From assembly GCA_012064385.1 (NCBI GenBank), contig QRDG01000353.1:62001-126000 (forward strand): a DNA stretch of 64,000 nt. Reading direction: 5' to 3'. Below the pieces are notes generated by a model. It was not told where the DNA came from, searched no databases, and saw only the letters and a list, made by a program, of their open reading frames with translations. Positions 9,912-20,849 of this stretch are shown here, piece by piece (the stretch's first letter is position 1; the number at the start of each line of letters is the position of its first letter). The DNA is from Puccinellia tenuiflora (lineage: Eukaryota; Streptophyta; Magnoliopsida; Poales; Poaceae). Made by a program: the position numbers and the translations under genes.

Positions 9912-10541
9912 ATGGGAGACTACAGTAGTATGTTTCTTGCTGAGGAGCTGCGTCTAGATGGGTCCAACTTTGCTGAGTGGTACATGCGTCTGAGAGAAGC
10001 CCTTTTCAAAAATGATGAGCTCTACGTGATAGATGAAGCCTTAGAAAAATGCCCTGATGTTTCTGTTGACTATGAAGGGTATATGGAGTGGTATGATCAA
10101 AAGACCACCTACTTGAGAGTCGAGTGGCTGATATGCGCCTTCATGGATTCTAACCTTGGTAGACAATTCGGAAACTTGAGCGCAATGGAGATTGTCGATG
10201 AGCTGAAACAAAGGTTCATAGCACAAGTTAGAGTTGCAAGGTTTGAATGCCTGGATGAATTTCTTTCAACTAAGATGGAAGAAAACACTTGCTTGGAACA
10301 GCACCTAAGTAAGATGCACCGGCTGTATTATACTATGGTGGATGTTTGGAACCATGAAATAACTGACGAGATGGCAATAGATGGGGTGTTGCGTTCGCTT
10401 CCCCCCAGCTATAAGGATTATGTGAAGAACTATGTCATGGGAAGGGATTCGATCACTTTCTGTGAGTTCATTTCCCAGCTGAGTCAAGTTAAAGTGGAAC
10501 CCATAGCAGGAGAGGTAGTCAACGCAGAAGGTATATTTTGA
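9912..10541 (+). CDS. gag: Copia-type Gag protein without zinc knuckle (209 aa)
   Basis: Gag would form the cytoplasmic virus-like particle that packages element RNA. The ORF starts at ATG 9912 (MGDYSSMFLAEELRLDGSNF). The N-terminal pattern LDGSNFAEWYMRLREAL (residues 15-31) and the later LRSLPPSYKDYVKNYVMG are typical of plant Copia Gag (UBN2/Retrotran_gag_2 family). The ORF is intact, but it stops shortly after the Gag core at about residue 190. The usual CCHC nucleic-acid-binding knuckle is absent, and no pol frame follows. It has a 1.2-kb leader from the primer site. It is the only protein the element could supply. Confidence 0.85.
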   Translation: MGDYSSMFLAEELRLDGSNFAEWYMRLREALFKNDELYVIDEALEKCPDVSVDYEGYMEWYDQKTTYLRVEWLICAFMDSNLGRQFGNLSAMEIVDELKQRFIAQVRVARFECLDEFLSTKMEENTCLEQHLSKMHRLYYTMVDVWNHEITDEMAIDGVLRSLPPSYKDYVKNYVMGRDSITFCEFISQLSQVKVEPIAGEVVNAEGIF

Positions 10542-13359
10542 TATACTAGTTATAAATGTTTAATGTCCCATTTACACTTATGGTGAGCTAAGTATTTGAT
10601 ACTTGTGCTGTTTTATGAAAACAGGGCCTGCCGTTTGAGAAGTGCATGGAGGGACTGAGTGGATTTCGCGGGAAGATGGCAATCAAGGAGTTGATGCTGG
10701 CGATGTTCTACTTCTACATTTATCGTTTTAAATTAGAGGATTTGAATGGTTTTTGTAATCGAATTAAGTGTGATCTTAAATTAGTGTGTCTCGGTTTGTG
10801 AGACGGTCATTCATGTTAAAGACAAGTGGTTGTTCTATTTTCATGAGTAATCCTTTTTGGAGATCACGTTTCGATTATGAGATTATTGTCCTTTGCTAGA
10901 TTTAAACGATAATTAGTTAAACACTTATAAAATAAAGACATGCTAAAATATCCAATACTTAATGATGAGAATTGTTTTAATTGTACTATTAGTGCTGAAG
11001 AGCATGTTGATGCGCATCACTAAGTAGTGTGATTAAAAATGCCATTTTCTGAAAATGCCATGAGTTGCTGAAAATAAACACAAGTGTTGGTTGTATTTTT
11101 CAGTAAATAAAAGACATCATTATTTTATCATGGATGAGTGAATAGGAGTATTTATTCATGTCATGATGAGATTTTGGAAGTAAAGGATATTAAGTTAACA
11201 AGATAATTGAGTCTTTTTGATTTGATCAAAAGAGACAAAATATTTGAGTTATTGTTTAGTATGGTGACTTGTGACAAGTGTTATCACAAATTACAATGTT
11301 TAGAGATTATTCAAAAGGTGTTTTTGATAGACCTAAAGTATTGTAGTCACATTATATTTGATATCATGTGGTCATAAACAAAGGGTTCTTGGTTTTAAGT
11401 TTTCATTAGTATCATTTAGATTTATTTTGATAACACTCTGTTTTAAATAAAGGATCTATTTAATGATTTGCATTTCGCATATGAGTTATGTGAAATAGTG
11501 GTTTCAATGATTATGAGATAATTAAGAGCCATGGCAAATAAAGTTTTGTAGAATGTTCATATGAGATTATGAATAGAGATTCCACAATGTGAGACTAAAA
11601 GGAACAAACCAATGTGTTTGGTTGTGTTATGTATTTTAGTGGTTTTATCGTGAAATGGTTTCATGGATAAAAGAATTGTTGGAATGAGTTTAGAAAGATT
11701 AAACCTTGCATGTTTATGTATCAAGTGGCACATATGTAAAGTGCTATGTTGGTTAAAACTTGACACATAAAAGGTTTTGATGATGGTGATCATTGAATTA
11801 TGGTTTAACTTGTCTAAAGATAAGTAGGATTCAAGAATATGAATTTTGTCAAAAGTTGCAAAATAATATTCATGATTTACTTGTCATGTTTTGAGAAACA
11901 AGACATACCTACAAAAAAACTACAAAAGAAGAAATAGAAACTTTAAATACGAAAGTGACTAAGAGTCATTCCAATTTAAGTTTAAATCATAAAGTAATCG
12001 TTACTTGATTTTGTGAAAAGAATGTTTCACATATTTATTTGGCAAAAGAGTTTGCGTGGAATAAATAAAACTTAGAGCTAGCAAAGTGCTGGTGTTTCGT
12101 ATATGAGTTCTCGAATCTTAAGAGTTAAGAGTTTTGGAGGAGTCCAAATTATCGAGAAAGTGCATAAGAAACTGAGTGAGATCTAATTAAGATATGTGGT
12201 GACATATATTAAGTTAGAGCAGAAATTAATTTCCATAATCAAAATATGTGGTGACATATGTTTGAGTGGGAGCTAGTTAAATCATGGTCAAATATAAAGA
12301 TAACATATTTCTGAGTGGGAGTCAAAGTGGCTTCACAAATTTAATATGTGTATGAGGTATATTTGAGTGGGAGTTTACAACATAGTGTTTGAATGAAATG
12401 GAGATTTCATAAATGTTGTAAATGTTGTCATGGACCATTGCATAACTTATGAAGTTAATTTGAACGTCAAATATTCATGTAGATGAATGTATCTATGGAG
12501 GATAGATAAGTTTGATAAACATTAAAGTCAGGATGTTTTACCTACACAAGTTTTGAAGGAGTTCAAAAAGAAACACGAGAAGAATGGTTCATCTCATTGT
12601 GATATATAGGTGAAGCATTGAGTTAGAGAACTCAGTACAAAATTGATGGTTAGAGGATATGTTGGAATTCAATATGAATTGTTCATAGATCTCAACATAT
12701 AAGAACCACATGTTTGTATATGACGATATGTGACCCAAGTTCTTAATTGTAAGAACATGTTGAATGAGGAGTCATTTTACATGAGATTGAGATAAATTTA
12801 GAAAATGGTGGACTTGGTTGAAGTCATAAAGCCAGACTAAATTAGGGATCTCTCTATAGCAGAGTAGCACAGCGAAAGCATGATCGGAAATGTCAAAGTG
12901 ACAAGGTTCACTGTTGATTTGTTAAGTCTACAACATATAGGAGTATATGATTAATTCAAGGATTGAAATAAGATATAATATTTTGGTTTGAGAAAGTTGT
13001 TTCAAGATTGAGTGAGTTCCAGATGCATGTGTTATGAGAAAGTTCTTTTGACTAATCATACATATGGGCATGAAAGGATATGATTATCTCACTCTATAAC
13101 CAAACATATTATATGCATTATATGATAATGATTTTATCATGGGATGATAAGAAGTTTATCATGTGATGATAAAGTAATGTCAAATTAGGTGACAGTTACA
13201 ATATTGCAAAGGACATAAAGAGCTGTAAAGTACAGAGTACGGACAGAACCTCTTCCACAAGCAAACATGATCAGCACTGAGACTTCATGAGTGAGACTTC
13301 ATGGGTGTTGGATCGCGGAAATGTAAACTGGATTATTGACTCTAGTGCAAGTGGGAGAC
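10542..13359 (+). mobile_element. Copia element, non-coding internal region
   Basis: 2.8 kb of AT-rich DNA with stops in all frames and no pol motifs. Several short runs of GAGTGGGAG (12266-12375) recur; they resemble repeated purine tracts. The last ~150 bp match the 3' untranslated end of Angela/BARE elements. It may replace or be a heavily altered remnant of pol. Confidence 0.8.
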
Positions 13360-15254
13360 TGTTGGGAATATGCCCTAGAGGCAATAATAAAATGGTTTAT
13401 TAAGCATATTCAAGTTTATGATAATGGTTTATTATCCATGCTATAATTGTATTAAATGGAAACATAATACATGTGTGGAATATAAACACCCGGAGTCCCT
13501 AGTGAGCCTCTACAGGACTAGTTCGTTGATCAAGAGATAGTTAGAGTTTCCTAACTATGGACTTGTTATAGTCACTTGATAACGGAGTCATATCATTAGG
13601 AGTAATGGTGTGATGGACATGACCCAAATAAAGAGTTGCAATTAATCGTGTCACAAAAGTTTTGTTGTCAACACTTTTAATATGCCAAATATAGTTTCCT
13701 TAGACCATGAGATTATATCACTCCCGTTCGCCGGAGGAATACTTTGTGGACATCAAACGTCACTTCGTAACTGGGTGATTATAAAGGTGGCTTTCAGGTA
13801 TCTTCGATGGTGGGTTGTTGGGTGATATGAATCAAGAGTGGAATTTGTCCCTCCATGTGACGGAGAAGATATCTCCAGGCCTTCTCGGTAATATAGCATC
13901 AAGAGTCTGCAGACATGTGATTAAGTTGTAATCACCGGGATCCTATATTATGGTCGAGTAAAGAGAACTTGCCGGTAACGAGATTAAACTAGACATGGGG
14001 ATGTCAACGATTATATCTCGGGCAAGTAAAATATCGTGAGACAAAGGGAATCGTATATGAGATTAGTTGAATCTCCGGCATTGTGGTTCAATCGAGAAAA
14101 GGTTTTCGTTGAGTGTATAGGAATTAATATGGACATCCCGGTCCCGCTATTAATTATTGATATGATCATGTCTATGCATTCTCGAACCCGTAGGGTCACA
14201 CACTTAACGTTCCGATGAAATTAGGTTTTGCGATGAATTAAATGATGACGTGAACGAATGGTGATTCGGAGTCTTGGATGGGATCCCGGACATCACGAGG
14301 AGTTCCGGAGGAGTCCGGAGAATAAGATTCATATATGGAAAGTGGTTTCCGGAGGTTTCGGAAAAGTTCCGGAAATTATTTAAAGGGTACCGGAAGGTTC
14401 CGGAATGTTCTAGAAGAGTCTAGAAGTGGGACCGCATAATTTGTATGGGCCCCACATGGTGCAAAGGGGTGCTGCCACCACTTGGTGGGGCGCACCACCT
14501 AAGCCCATGGGCTGGTGCGGCATAGGAGGGGAGTCCCACTCCTAGTTGGACTAGGAGGTGGGCTCCCACCCCTTTAGGAAAGGGCCCAAGAAGGAGTCCT
14601 TGTTGGACTCCGACTTGGGAGGCAAGCAAGGAGGGGCCGGCCGGCCCCCTCCCCTTGACCTAGCCGCCACCTATATAAGGAGGGGGGGGGGTGCGCAACA
14701 CACCTTGGTGGCTGCCCCCTTAGCCGCACCCCCCACCTCTCCCTCTACCCTAGCCGCACCCCTCCTCTCCCGGAGGGCTGCCGCCATCCACCTCTCCACC
14801 AAGCCGCACCACCCCTTGCCCTAGGGCTGCTGCGCCACCTTGCTCCTCTCCCTCTCCTCTTGCTTGGCTTGGCGAAGCCCTGCTCGCGGAGACCGTCATC
14901 GTCACCGGCACTACCGTCGTGCTGCTGAGATCATCAAGGCCACGTCGTCTCGCTTGCGGGATCAAGGAGTCGACGTCTTCATCGAGCTGTACGTGTGGAC
15001 GCCGCGGAGGTGCTGCCCGTTGCCGCACTTCGCCGGATTGGATCTCGAGGATAATACATCTCCTCGCGACTAGACGAGTCTAGTTGCGGGGATCGACTAG
15101 CCAACCCCTGCACCGACAAAACGCGTTTGTTGATCTTCGAGGGTAAGAGATTGGATCTCATCTTCGCTATCTTCATCTCGTAGATCTAGATCCTTGGGGT
15201 TTATTCCGCTTTGCCGCGTAGAAAATTTTTGTTTTCCATGCTGCGACCCCATCA
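13360..15254 (+). repeat. 3' LTR of the Copia element
   Basis: Preceded by the purine-rich GTGGGAGAC (13351-13359), the usual plus-strand priming tract of this group. It is near-identical to 6753-8649 and followed by the second CGCCC. Confidence 0.95.
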
Positions 15255-15259
15255 CGCCC

Positions 15260-17852
15260 GTGGCCCAGCAACGGCCCGTGCGGTTTTTTTTTTTTCCCGC
15301 GGGTGGTTTTTCTTTTTCCTGCTGGACAGATTTTCGAATCTCCGTATCTTTTGAACCGTAAGTCCGTTTTCAGTGATTCAAGTTTGTAAATTCCTAGTTT
15401 TAAGGGATCTATCCAGTGGTATATGTTGTATATTTTTGTGAGATGCTTGGATGCTCAGCACCCGCGTATGCATGTATAGGTGTTCCGCGGTACCGGCGAA
15501 TCGAAACCCTATCCCGCGACGTGACGTGACCTCCAAGCCAAATGGTGTCGATCGTCGAAGGCAAGCTAACCCCTTGCTATGAGCAGTCCCGCGAAGTTGT
15601 TTGCTATTTGCTTAGTGTTTATATTGTCCGCGTTTAGCATTTATATTATGTCGGTCTATTATTTATTGCCATGTTTTATTCATCATCCATGAAGGCATTA
15701 GATTGATGTATGAATTATCTGTGCGCCTCGCACTTGCGTGGCTTTGACAACTAAATAACAAAAACATGCGTTGATTGTTTGCTTCTTCTTCAACGCCGAG
15801 GCTAGGTGCGGACAAATGTCGGCCCGTGATCCTCGGGGTTGGGGGCATTTGCCAAAAGAGTTATTTGCTTCTTGTCCCTCCGTTAAATATGGTTGGCTTA
15901 GACCACCCGGACTGCGACGCTTGGGAGCTGACTTTCCATTTGGTTCTTTTGCCGAGATTGCTGACACCACGTCGAGGGAACCCTCGAGTGGAATGGATGC
16001 TCTCTCATTCTTATGATTGCTTTTCGGTTTAGTTTTGGAGACTATATGCCCAACTCCCCACTTCCTGGTCAACGGTCGGACGATACGCCGCCAAAGACTT
16101 GCGCGTGGAGGAACGGATGCGTAACAGACTCCGCCTGTGCTATATTATTATACTAACCCCCGAGTGACACCGGCCGGGTTGCCCGCCACAGTCACCCGGG
16201 TATGCTTATTATTATTCTGTGACTCTAACCCCTGAGTGACACCGGCCGGGTCTCCCGCCACCGTCACCCGGGTATTCTTGTTATTCTGTGACACTAACCC
16301 CCGTGTGACACCGGCCGGGTTGCCCGCCACAGTCACCCGGGTATTATTATTGTGATGTGGTTATTTATTCACGCAAGTTTGTTTGTGCTTGTTTGTGTTG
16401 CTAATGCCTTGTTGGTTGTGATTATTGTGTTGAACTAATCTGTTGTTGCTAGGACATGTGAATGCTGAAACTTGATTAAATGAAACACCCCTCCAAACAA
16501 CGATGAGGTCTATTCATAGTGCCACTAATCTGAACCCTTGAACGCGATACCACCGTTGTCCCATGGAAACCGTGACCTAGTAGGTTGTTGAGCCCCTTTT
16601 GTGCCATCCGTTGGGCGCAGTCGTTCGGTTGTGCTGTCCGAGGGGAGAGGTCGACAGGCACGGGTTCGACTGCGATAAGGAGTCCGGAGCTAGGCATACC
16701 CGGTAGCGCCGGGGGATGTGCCGGGCTCACTTGCCCGTTGTACCATGCGTATAGGGTGGGGCAGGAGGGTGTCTTAGCAAGTGGACCGTCGCGAGAGTGT
16801 ATTTTGCTTGGTACGGCTTTGGGCGTGATGAACCTGAGGTGTCGGCTGAGTGGAGTGCATTCTGATAGGTGGTAAAGCAAACTCTCGAGAGCATCAACCT
16901 AGCCAGCTAGCCCCGTTCCTGGGATATGGAACAACAGTTCAGTGTCGGTCACACTATGTGTCTTTGTCGTGTCCGGAGGTTAAACTTAAGATCTGTTTGA
17001 AACAATTGTTGAACAACCTGAATTCACTAAACGAACAATAAGATGCTGCAGGGAATGTTACATGTGAAGTGAATGGGATGGCGGTGTGATGCGTTGGAAG
17101 CCTATAGTTAGGCCAGAGCCAACATCAACCGTGCATGCCCCGGGTGATAGCCTGAGTTGGCTAGATTGATAGCCAGAATTGGCTAGAGACTTGGAACCTG
17201 ATTAGGTCGACAGGAGTAATTATACTATTTGGTACCAACTGGTACACTCGTCTACTCGTCACAGGTAAGCTCCTTGTATGATTGCCGGTGCACGATCCAA
17301 CCCCACCTGGCTTGGACTCTGTACTGGTGATACCCCTGTTGCTTGCTTATGACATGTTTGGTTGCCAATGACATGCTACTTTTATGCCATGAGTATACTT
17401 GCCATGTTTAGGTTATTATCATTGCTGGTTGTCTGTTGCCTGATTGCTTGACCGTTCATGTCTTGTGGTTATTCTCTTGCGAGTACATCATTGTACTCAG
17501 ACTGGCTTTTCATGTGGCCAGACTTTGAGAGGATCCATCTACTACCATAGCAAGGAGATGGAGCAGGAGCGTGCTAGGATCAGTAGCCCAGCCAGATGCC
17601 TGTGGAACGGAGCCGCACCAAGCCGTTGCCGTATCTTGTCTTCCGCTGCCAGTTGAACTCTGTCCAGTGCCATACTTGGCCATGATAAATCTTCATGCCT
17701 TGATGGTCATGTAAACCATTTGTAGCCCTTGGGCCTGATTGTGTAATGATATTCTCGCTATGTTGCATTGTCGTATCGTGCGTCCAGATATCCTGGGCTG
17801 GCGCACGGGGCGACCACCCCTCTGGCAATATGTGTCAGAGGGGGGTGTCACA
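15260..17852 (+). mobile_element. Element A, 3' LTR, right part
   Basis: The LTR resumes after the second CGCCC. From 16041 it matches window positions 1-1812. It ends in TGTCACA at 17852. Total LTR length without the insert is about 4.57 kb. No primer site follows, so this is the 3' copy. The next five bases (GGAAT, 17853-17857) should be the target duplication, but its partner is outside the window. Confidence 0.9.
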
Positions 17853-18455
17853 GGAATTGATGATTTTTTTGAAGTGCACACGCCACACGGGACGGGGGGA
17901 CGGGGGGGGGGGGGGGGGGGGGGGGGGGAGGCTGTTTTAAGTTACAACGCTTGCACGTAAAGGGAATAGACTGTTCTAACCATATATATTAAAGCAGATA
18001 ACCATAAAAGGAAAGGAAACGCACATGGTCAGAATCGATCGAGCGATTTCTTCCACTTAATAAGCTGGCGTCAAAAGGGAATAGACTGGCCCGGTCTATA
18101 TGTACTAAAAATAGAAAGAAATTAGATGGCCCGACCGAGAAAGCCCAGAAGGGAAGGAAAGCACCTGATCGAAAACCGATCGACAAATCTTTTCGCTCGA
18201 GCGCGCGTAGAATAGACCCTAATAACATTAAAAGGAAGTAGTTTTTGCTGTAATTACATTAAATTGGTTGCGTGGGAATATTTATTGGCCCGAATAAACA
18301 CGCGAAAAAAGGAATAGATCTGATCGATGTGTTCAAATTTCATACGACACTGATTTGTGCGGGCCATTAAAAGGGAATAGGTACGTTCGCGTGTATGACG
18401 AAAAAGGGAATAGGTCCCATGTTGTTCAAATCGCTAAACTAGTAGGGCGTAAAAA
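17853..18455. other. Unclassified DNA with a 27-base G run and a recurring AAAGGGAATAG motif
   Basis: No gene is seen. A run of 27 G occupies 17902-17928, about 50 bp after the end of element A. The motif AAAGGGAATAG or a close variant recurs at roughly 17957, 18076, 18308, 18368 and 18406. The segment continues after the LINE at 27340-27522, where related motifs recur. It may be an old degraded repeat. Confidence 0.5.
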
Positions 18456-18512
18456 AAGTTTGCAATTTTTCTTTTGTTTTGAGTTTAAGTTTGGAGAGCT
18501 TTATTCATCAAT

Positions 18513-18740
18513 CACGGATCCCGCCCAATCAGCCAGAAGACTGACAGCAAGGAAGTCTGGGGGGTTCCAAACCAACTATCCGTCACCATCAATGTGCAAG
18601 CAAACTTTGCACAGAGATGGGCAGGAACATTGACAGCCCGAGGTACATGCTAAATAGTAAAAGAAGAAAAATTACATGCTAGCTCTCCAATTTCTAGTAG
18701 GATAGGTGCCACGACCGAACGAGAACCATGGCGAGTGTGT
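18513..18740 (-). pseudogene. Frameshifted RNase H tail of LINE ORF2
   Basis: Near 18734-18740 the minus strand reads AACACACTCGCC. Reading on in the alternative frame restores RNase H-like sequence and then HVPRAVNVPAHLCAKFA, the typical C-terminal RNase H motif of plant LINEs. This suggests an extra AC (or a lost base) in an AC repeat. A TAG at 18650-18652 also breaks the restored frame just before HVPR. The RNase H domain is therefore defective by two separate changes. Confidence 0.75.
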
Positions 18741-20844
18741 TCCAGAGGTTGACAACCTCCAGGCAATCGGTCTCCATCATCACCTTTGGAAAGCCTCGCA
18801 AGCGAGCGAAGAGGACTCCATCTCGCACTGCCAAGGCTTCAGTAACTAGGGGATCCGAAACCCCTGCGTAGGGCTTACTCCATGCACCAAGAAAATCCAC
18901 TCGTGATCTTGCAATCCCTCCGGCACCTCCTTGATGAGCATCGAGTGACAGACCACCGTCAGTATTGATTTTCACAACATCCTCTCCAGGTGGTCTCCAA
19001 CCGTGGCCCGGAAGAATGACAGCTAGCTTCTTTGGCAACTCCAAAATCGCTAGTGCTTCTTTCGCCATCTTCAGAGAGTGAGCTGGATCATATGCCCCGC
19101 AGTCATGAGTCCAGCTATTCCGAGAACTCCAAATCGCCCACATAGTAGTGATGATTTTGGGGCGATCTGAATCCAAAAACATATGGTCACAAAGAATATC
19201 TTTCGACCAAGTGGCAGGATGCAATTTGGGTAGCGAGATATGTAGCCATTCCTTCGCCTCTTCCCAGAATCTCCTTGCATGATCGCATGTGACAAGGGCA
19301 TGCATCATATCTTCATCCGCAGCTAGGCATATTTTACATCTGCCTATCTGTGCAATATGTCTGTGCTTGAGAGTATTTTCAACCGGGAGGATACCACGCA
19401 ATACTCTCCACCAGAAAACACGAACCTTGGGCACAACATTCAGTTTCCAGAGAGATTTCCACATCTGTTCTTCAGTAGTTGAGGTACTGGTTACCGTCCC
19501 TTCATCTAGAGCAGCCTGCTCGTTACGAATCGTCAAAGACCGGTACGCTGTTTTGACAGAATATAAGCCTGACTTCTCATGTGTCCAGGCCCAGAAATCT
19601 TCCCCTCCCTCACGCCTAAGAGGAATATTAAGAATGGCATCAGCTTCTGGTGCAAGAAAATTTTGCCGGACCATATCAATCTTCCAGCAGCCAATCTCAT
19701 TATCAATCAGGTCAGCAACGGTTGTAATCTCATCAGGAATATTATTTTCTTCCCCAACCAATTGCACCGATGGTTTCATGGACCTCAAACCCGGGATCCA
19801 ATTGTCATCCCAAACAGATACAGATAAACCCTCACCGATTCGTTTGATCAAACCAAGCTGAAGGGCTTCCCTTCCCTGTACTATTGCCCGCCAAGTAGCC
19901 GAGGATTTAGCGGGAACAGTGGCCTGCAGGAAGTCTGACTGTGGGTAGTACCTGCCTTTCAGCACCCGAGCGCATAGAGTGTTAGGATTAGTGAGCAGCC
20001 TCCAGCCATGCTTCCCCAGCATAGCTAAGTTAAACAACTCCAGGTCCCTAAAACCCATACCGCCACTAACTTTTGGCTTAGAGAGTTCTTTCCAAGACAC
20101 CCAATGGATAGATCTTCTGTCCAAAGAACTGCTCCACCAATATTTGCTTGTGATCGACATCAAATTCTTACACACTTTCTTTGTCAATTTGAAACAACTC
20201 ATGCTAAATGTGGGGATAGCCTGCACCACGGTTTTCAGAAAAGTCTCCCTCCCTGCACAAGCTAACATCCTCGGTATGCCTTGGATCTTCCCTCTAACAC
20301 GATCTGCAATATGATCAAAGGATCCACTAGTTATGCGCCCAACAGCCGTGGGCAAACCGAGATACCGCTCACTAAACGCCTCCACTGAAATAGCCAACGT
20401 CTGCTTCATACTCTGTCGTACATGTATCGGAGTATTTGGGCTGAAGTAGACTGAGCTCTTTTCGCGGTTAACGCATTGTCCAGAACACTCCCCATAAATC
20501 CTAAGAATATCATTAAGTCGCTGACCACTCCGTTCAGAAGCTGACATAAAGATCAAACTGTCGTCCGCAAAGAGCAAGTGATTTATCCATGGTGAGTGTA
20601 CACTGACCCTGATTCCTCTATCCACATGTGCACCACCAAAAAGATTAAGCATAGCCGTGAATCCTTGTGCACAGAGTAGGAATAGATATGGAGAGATGGG
20701 GTCACCTTGCCGGAGACCCCTCGACGGCGTGAAAAATGGTAACAATTCACCATTTACCCGTACTGTAAACCTGACCGAGGACACACACTTCAGTATCAGT
20801 CTCACAGTCGCATTAGAGAAGCCCAACCTCAACATGATAGCTTC
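18694..20844 (-). pseudogene. LINE ORF2, C-terminal part: RT catalytic core, zf-RVT, partial RNase H
   Basis: Resumes in the same frame right after the solo LTR; the first ATG is at 20835. It holds the RT core (SRGLRQGDPISPYLF, then the catalytic LLFADD near residue 90 of the ATG-started segment). A zf-RVT zinc-binding region follows (FWWRVLRGILP, CKIC, then H and C). An RNase H start comes next (KINTDGG, TEALAVRDG, METDC). Together with the other half the frame would be about 1316 codons, normal for plant L1. The frame ends early at 18694, inside RNase H; the rest continues in another frame (see next entry). Confidence 0.9.
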
Positions 20845-20849
20845 AAGAT

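Larger units (their letters stand above)
6753..15254 (+). mobile_element. Non-autonomous Copia element, Angela/BARE-like, with TSD CGCCC
   Basis: The 5' LTR is 6753-8649 (1897 bp) and the 3' LTR is 13360-15254 (1895 bp). They differ by four substitutions (positions 7500, 7668, 7710 and 7920 against the 3' copy) and one 2-bp indel, so insertion was recent. The LTRs begin TGTTGGGAATATGCCCTAG and end in CA. The primer site TGGTATCAGAGC is at 8651-8662. The last internal bases (TGACTCTAGTGCAAGTGGGA and on) are characteristic of Angela/BARE/WIS elements. The 4.7-kb internal region holds one gag ORF and no recognisable protease, integrase, RT or RNase H, so the element must borrow these to move. 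It sits inside the 3' LTR of element A. Confidence 0.95.

Noticed and set aside
10531..10624. Possible intron after gag (GT at 10531, AG at 10623) joining a second coding part
   Set aside because: With the canonical acceptor the frame meets a stop after a few codons. The longer open frame would need a non-AG acceptor.
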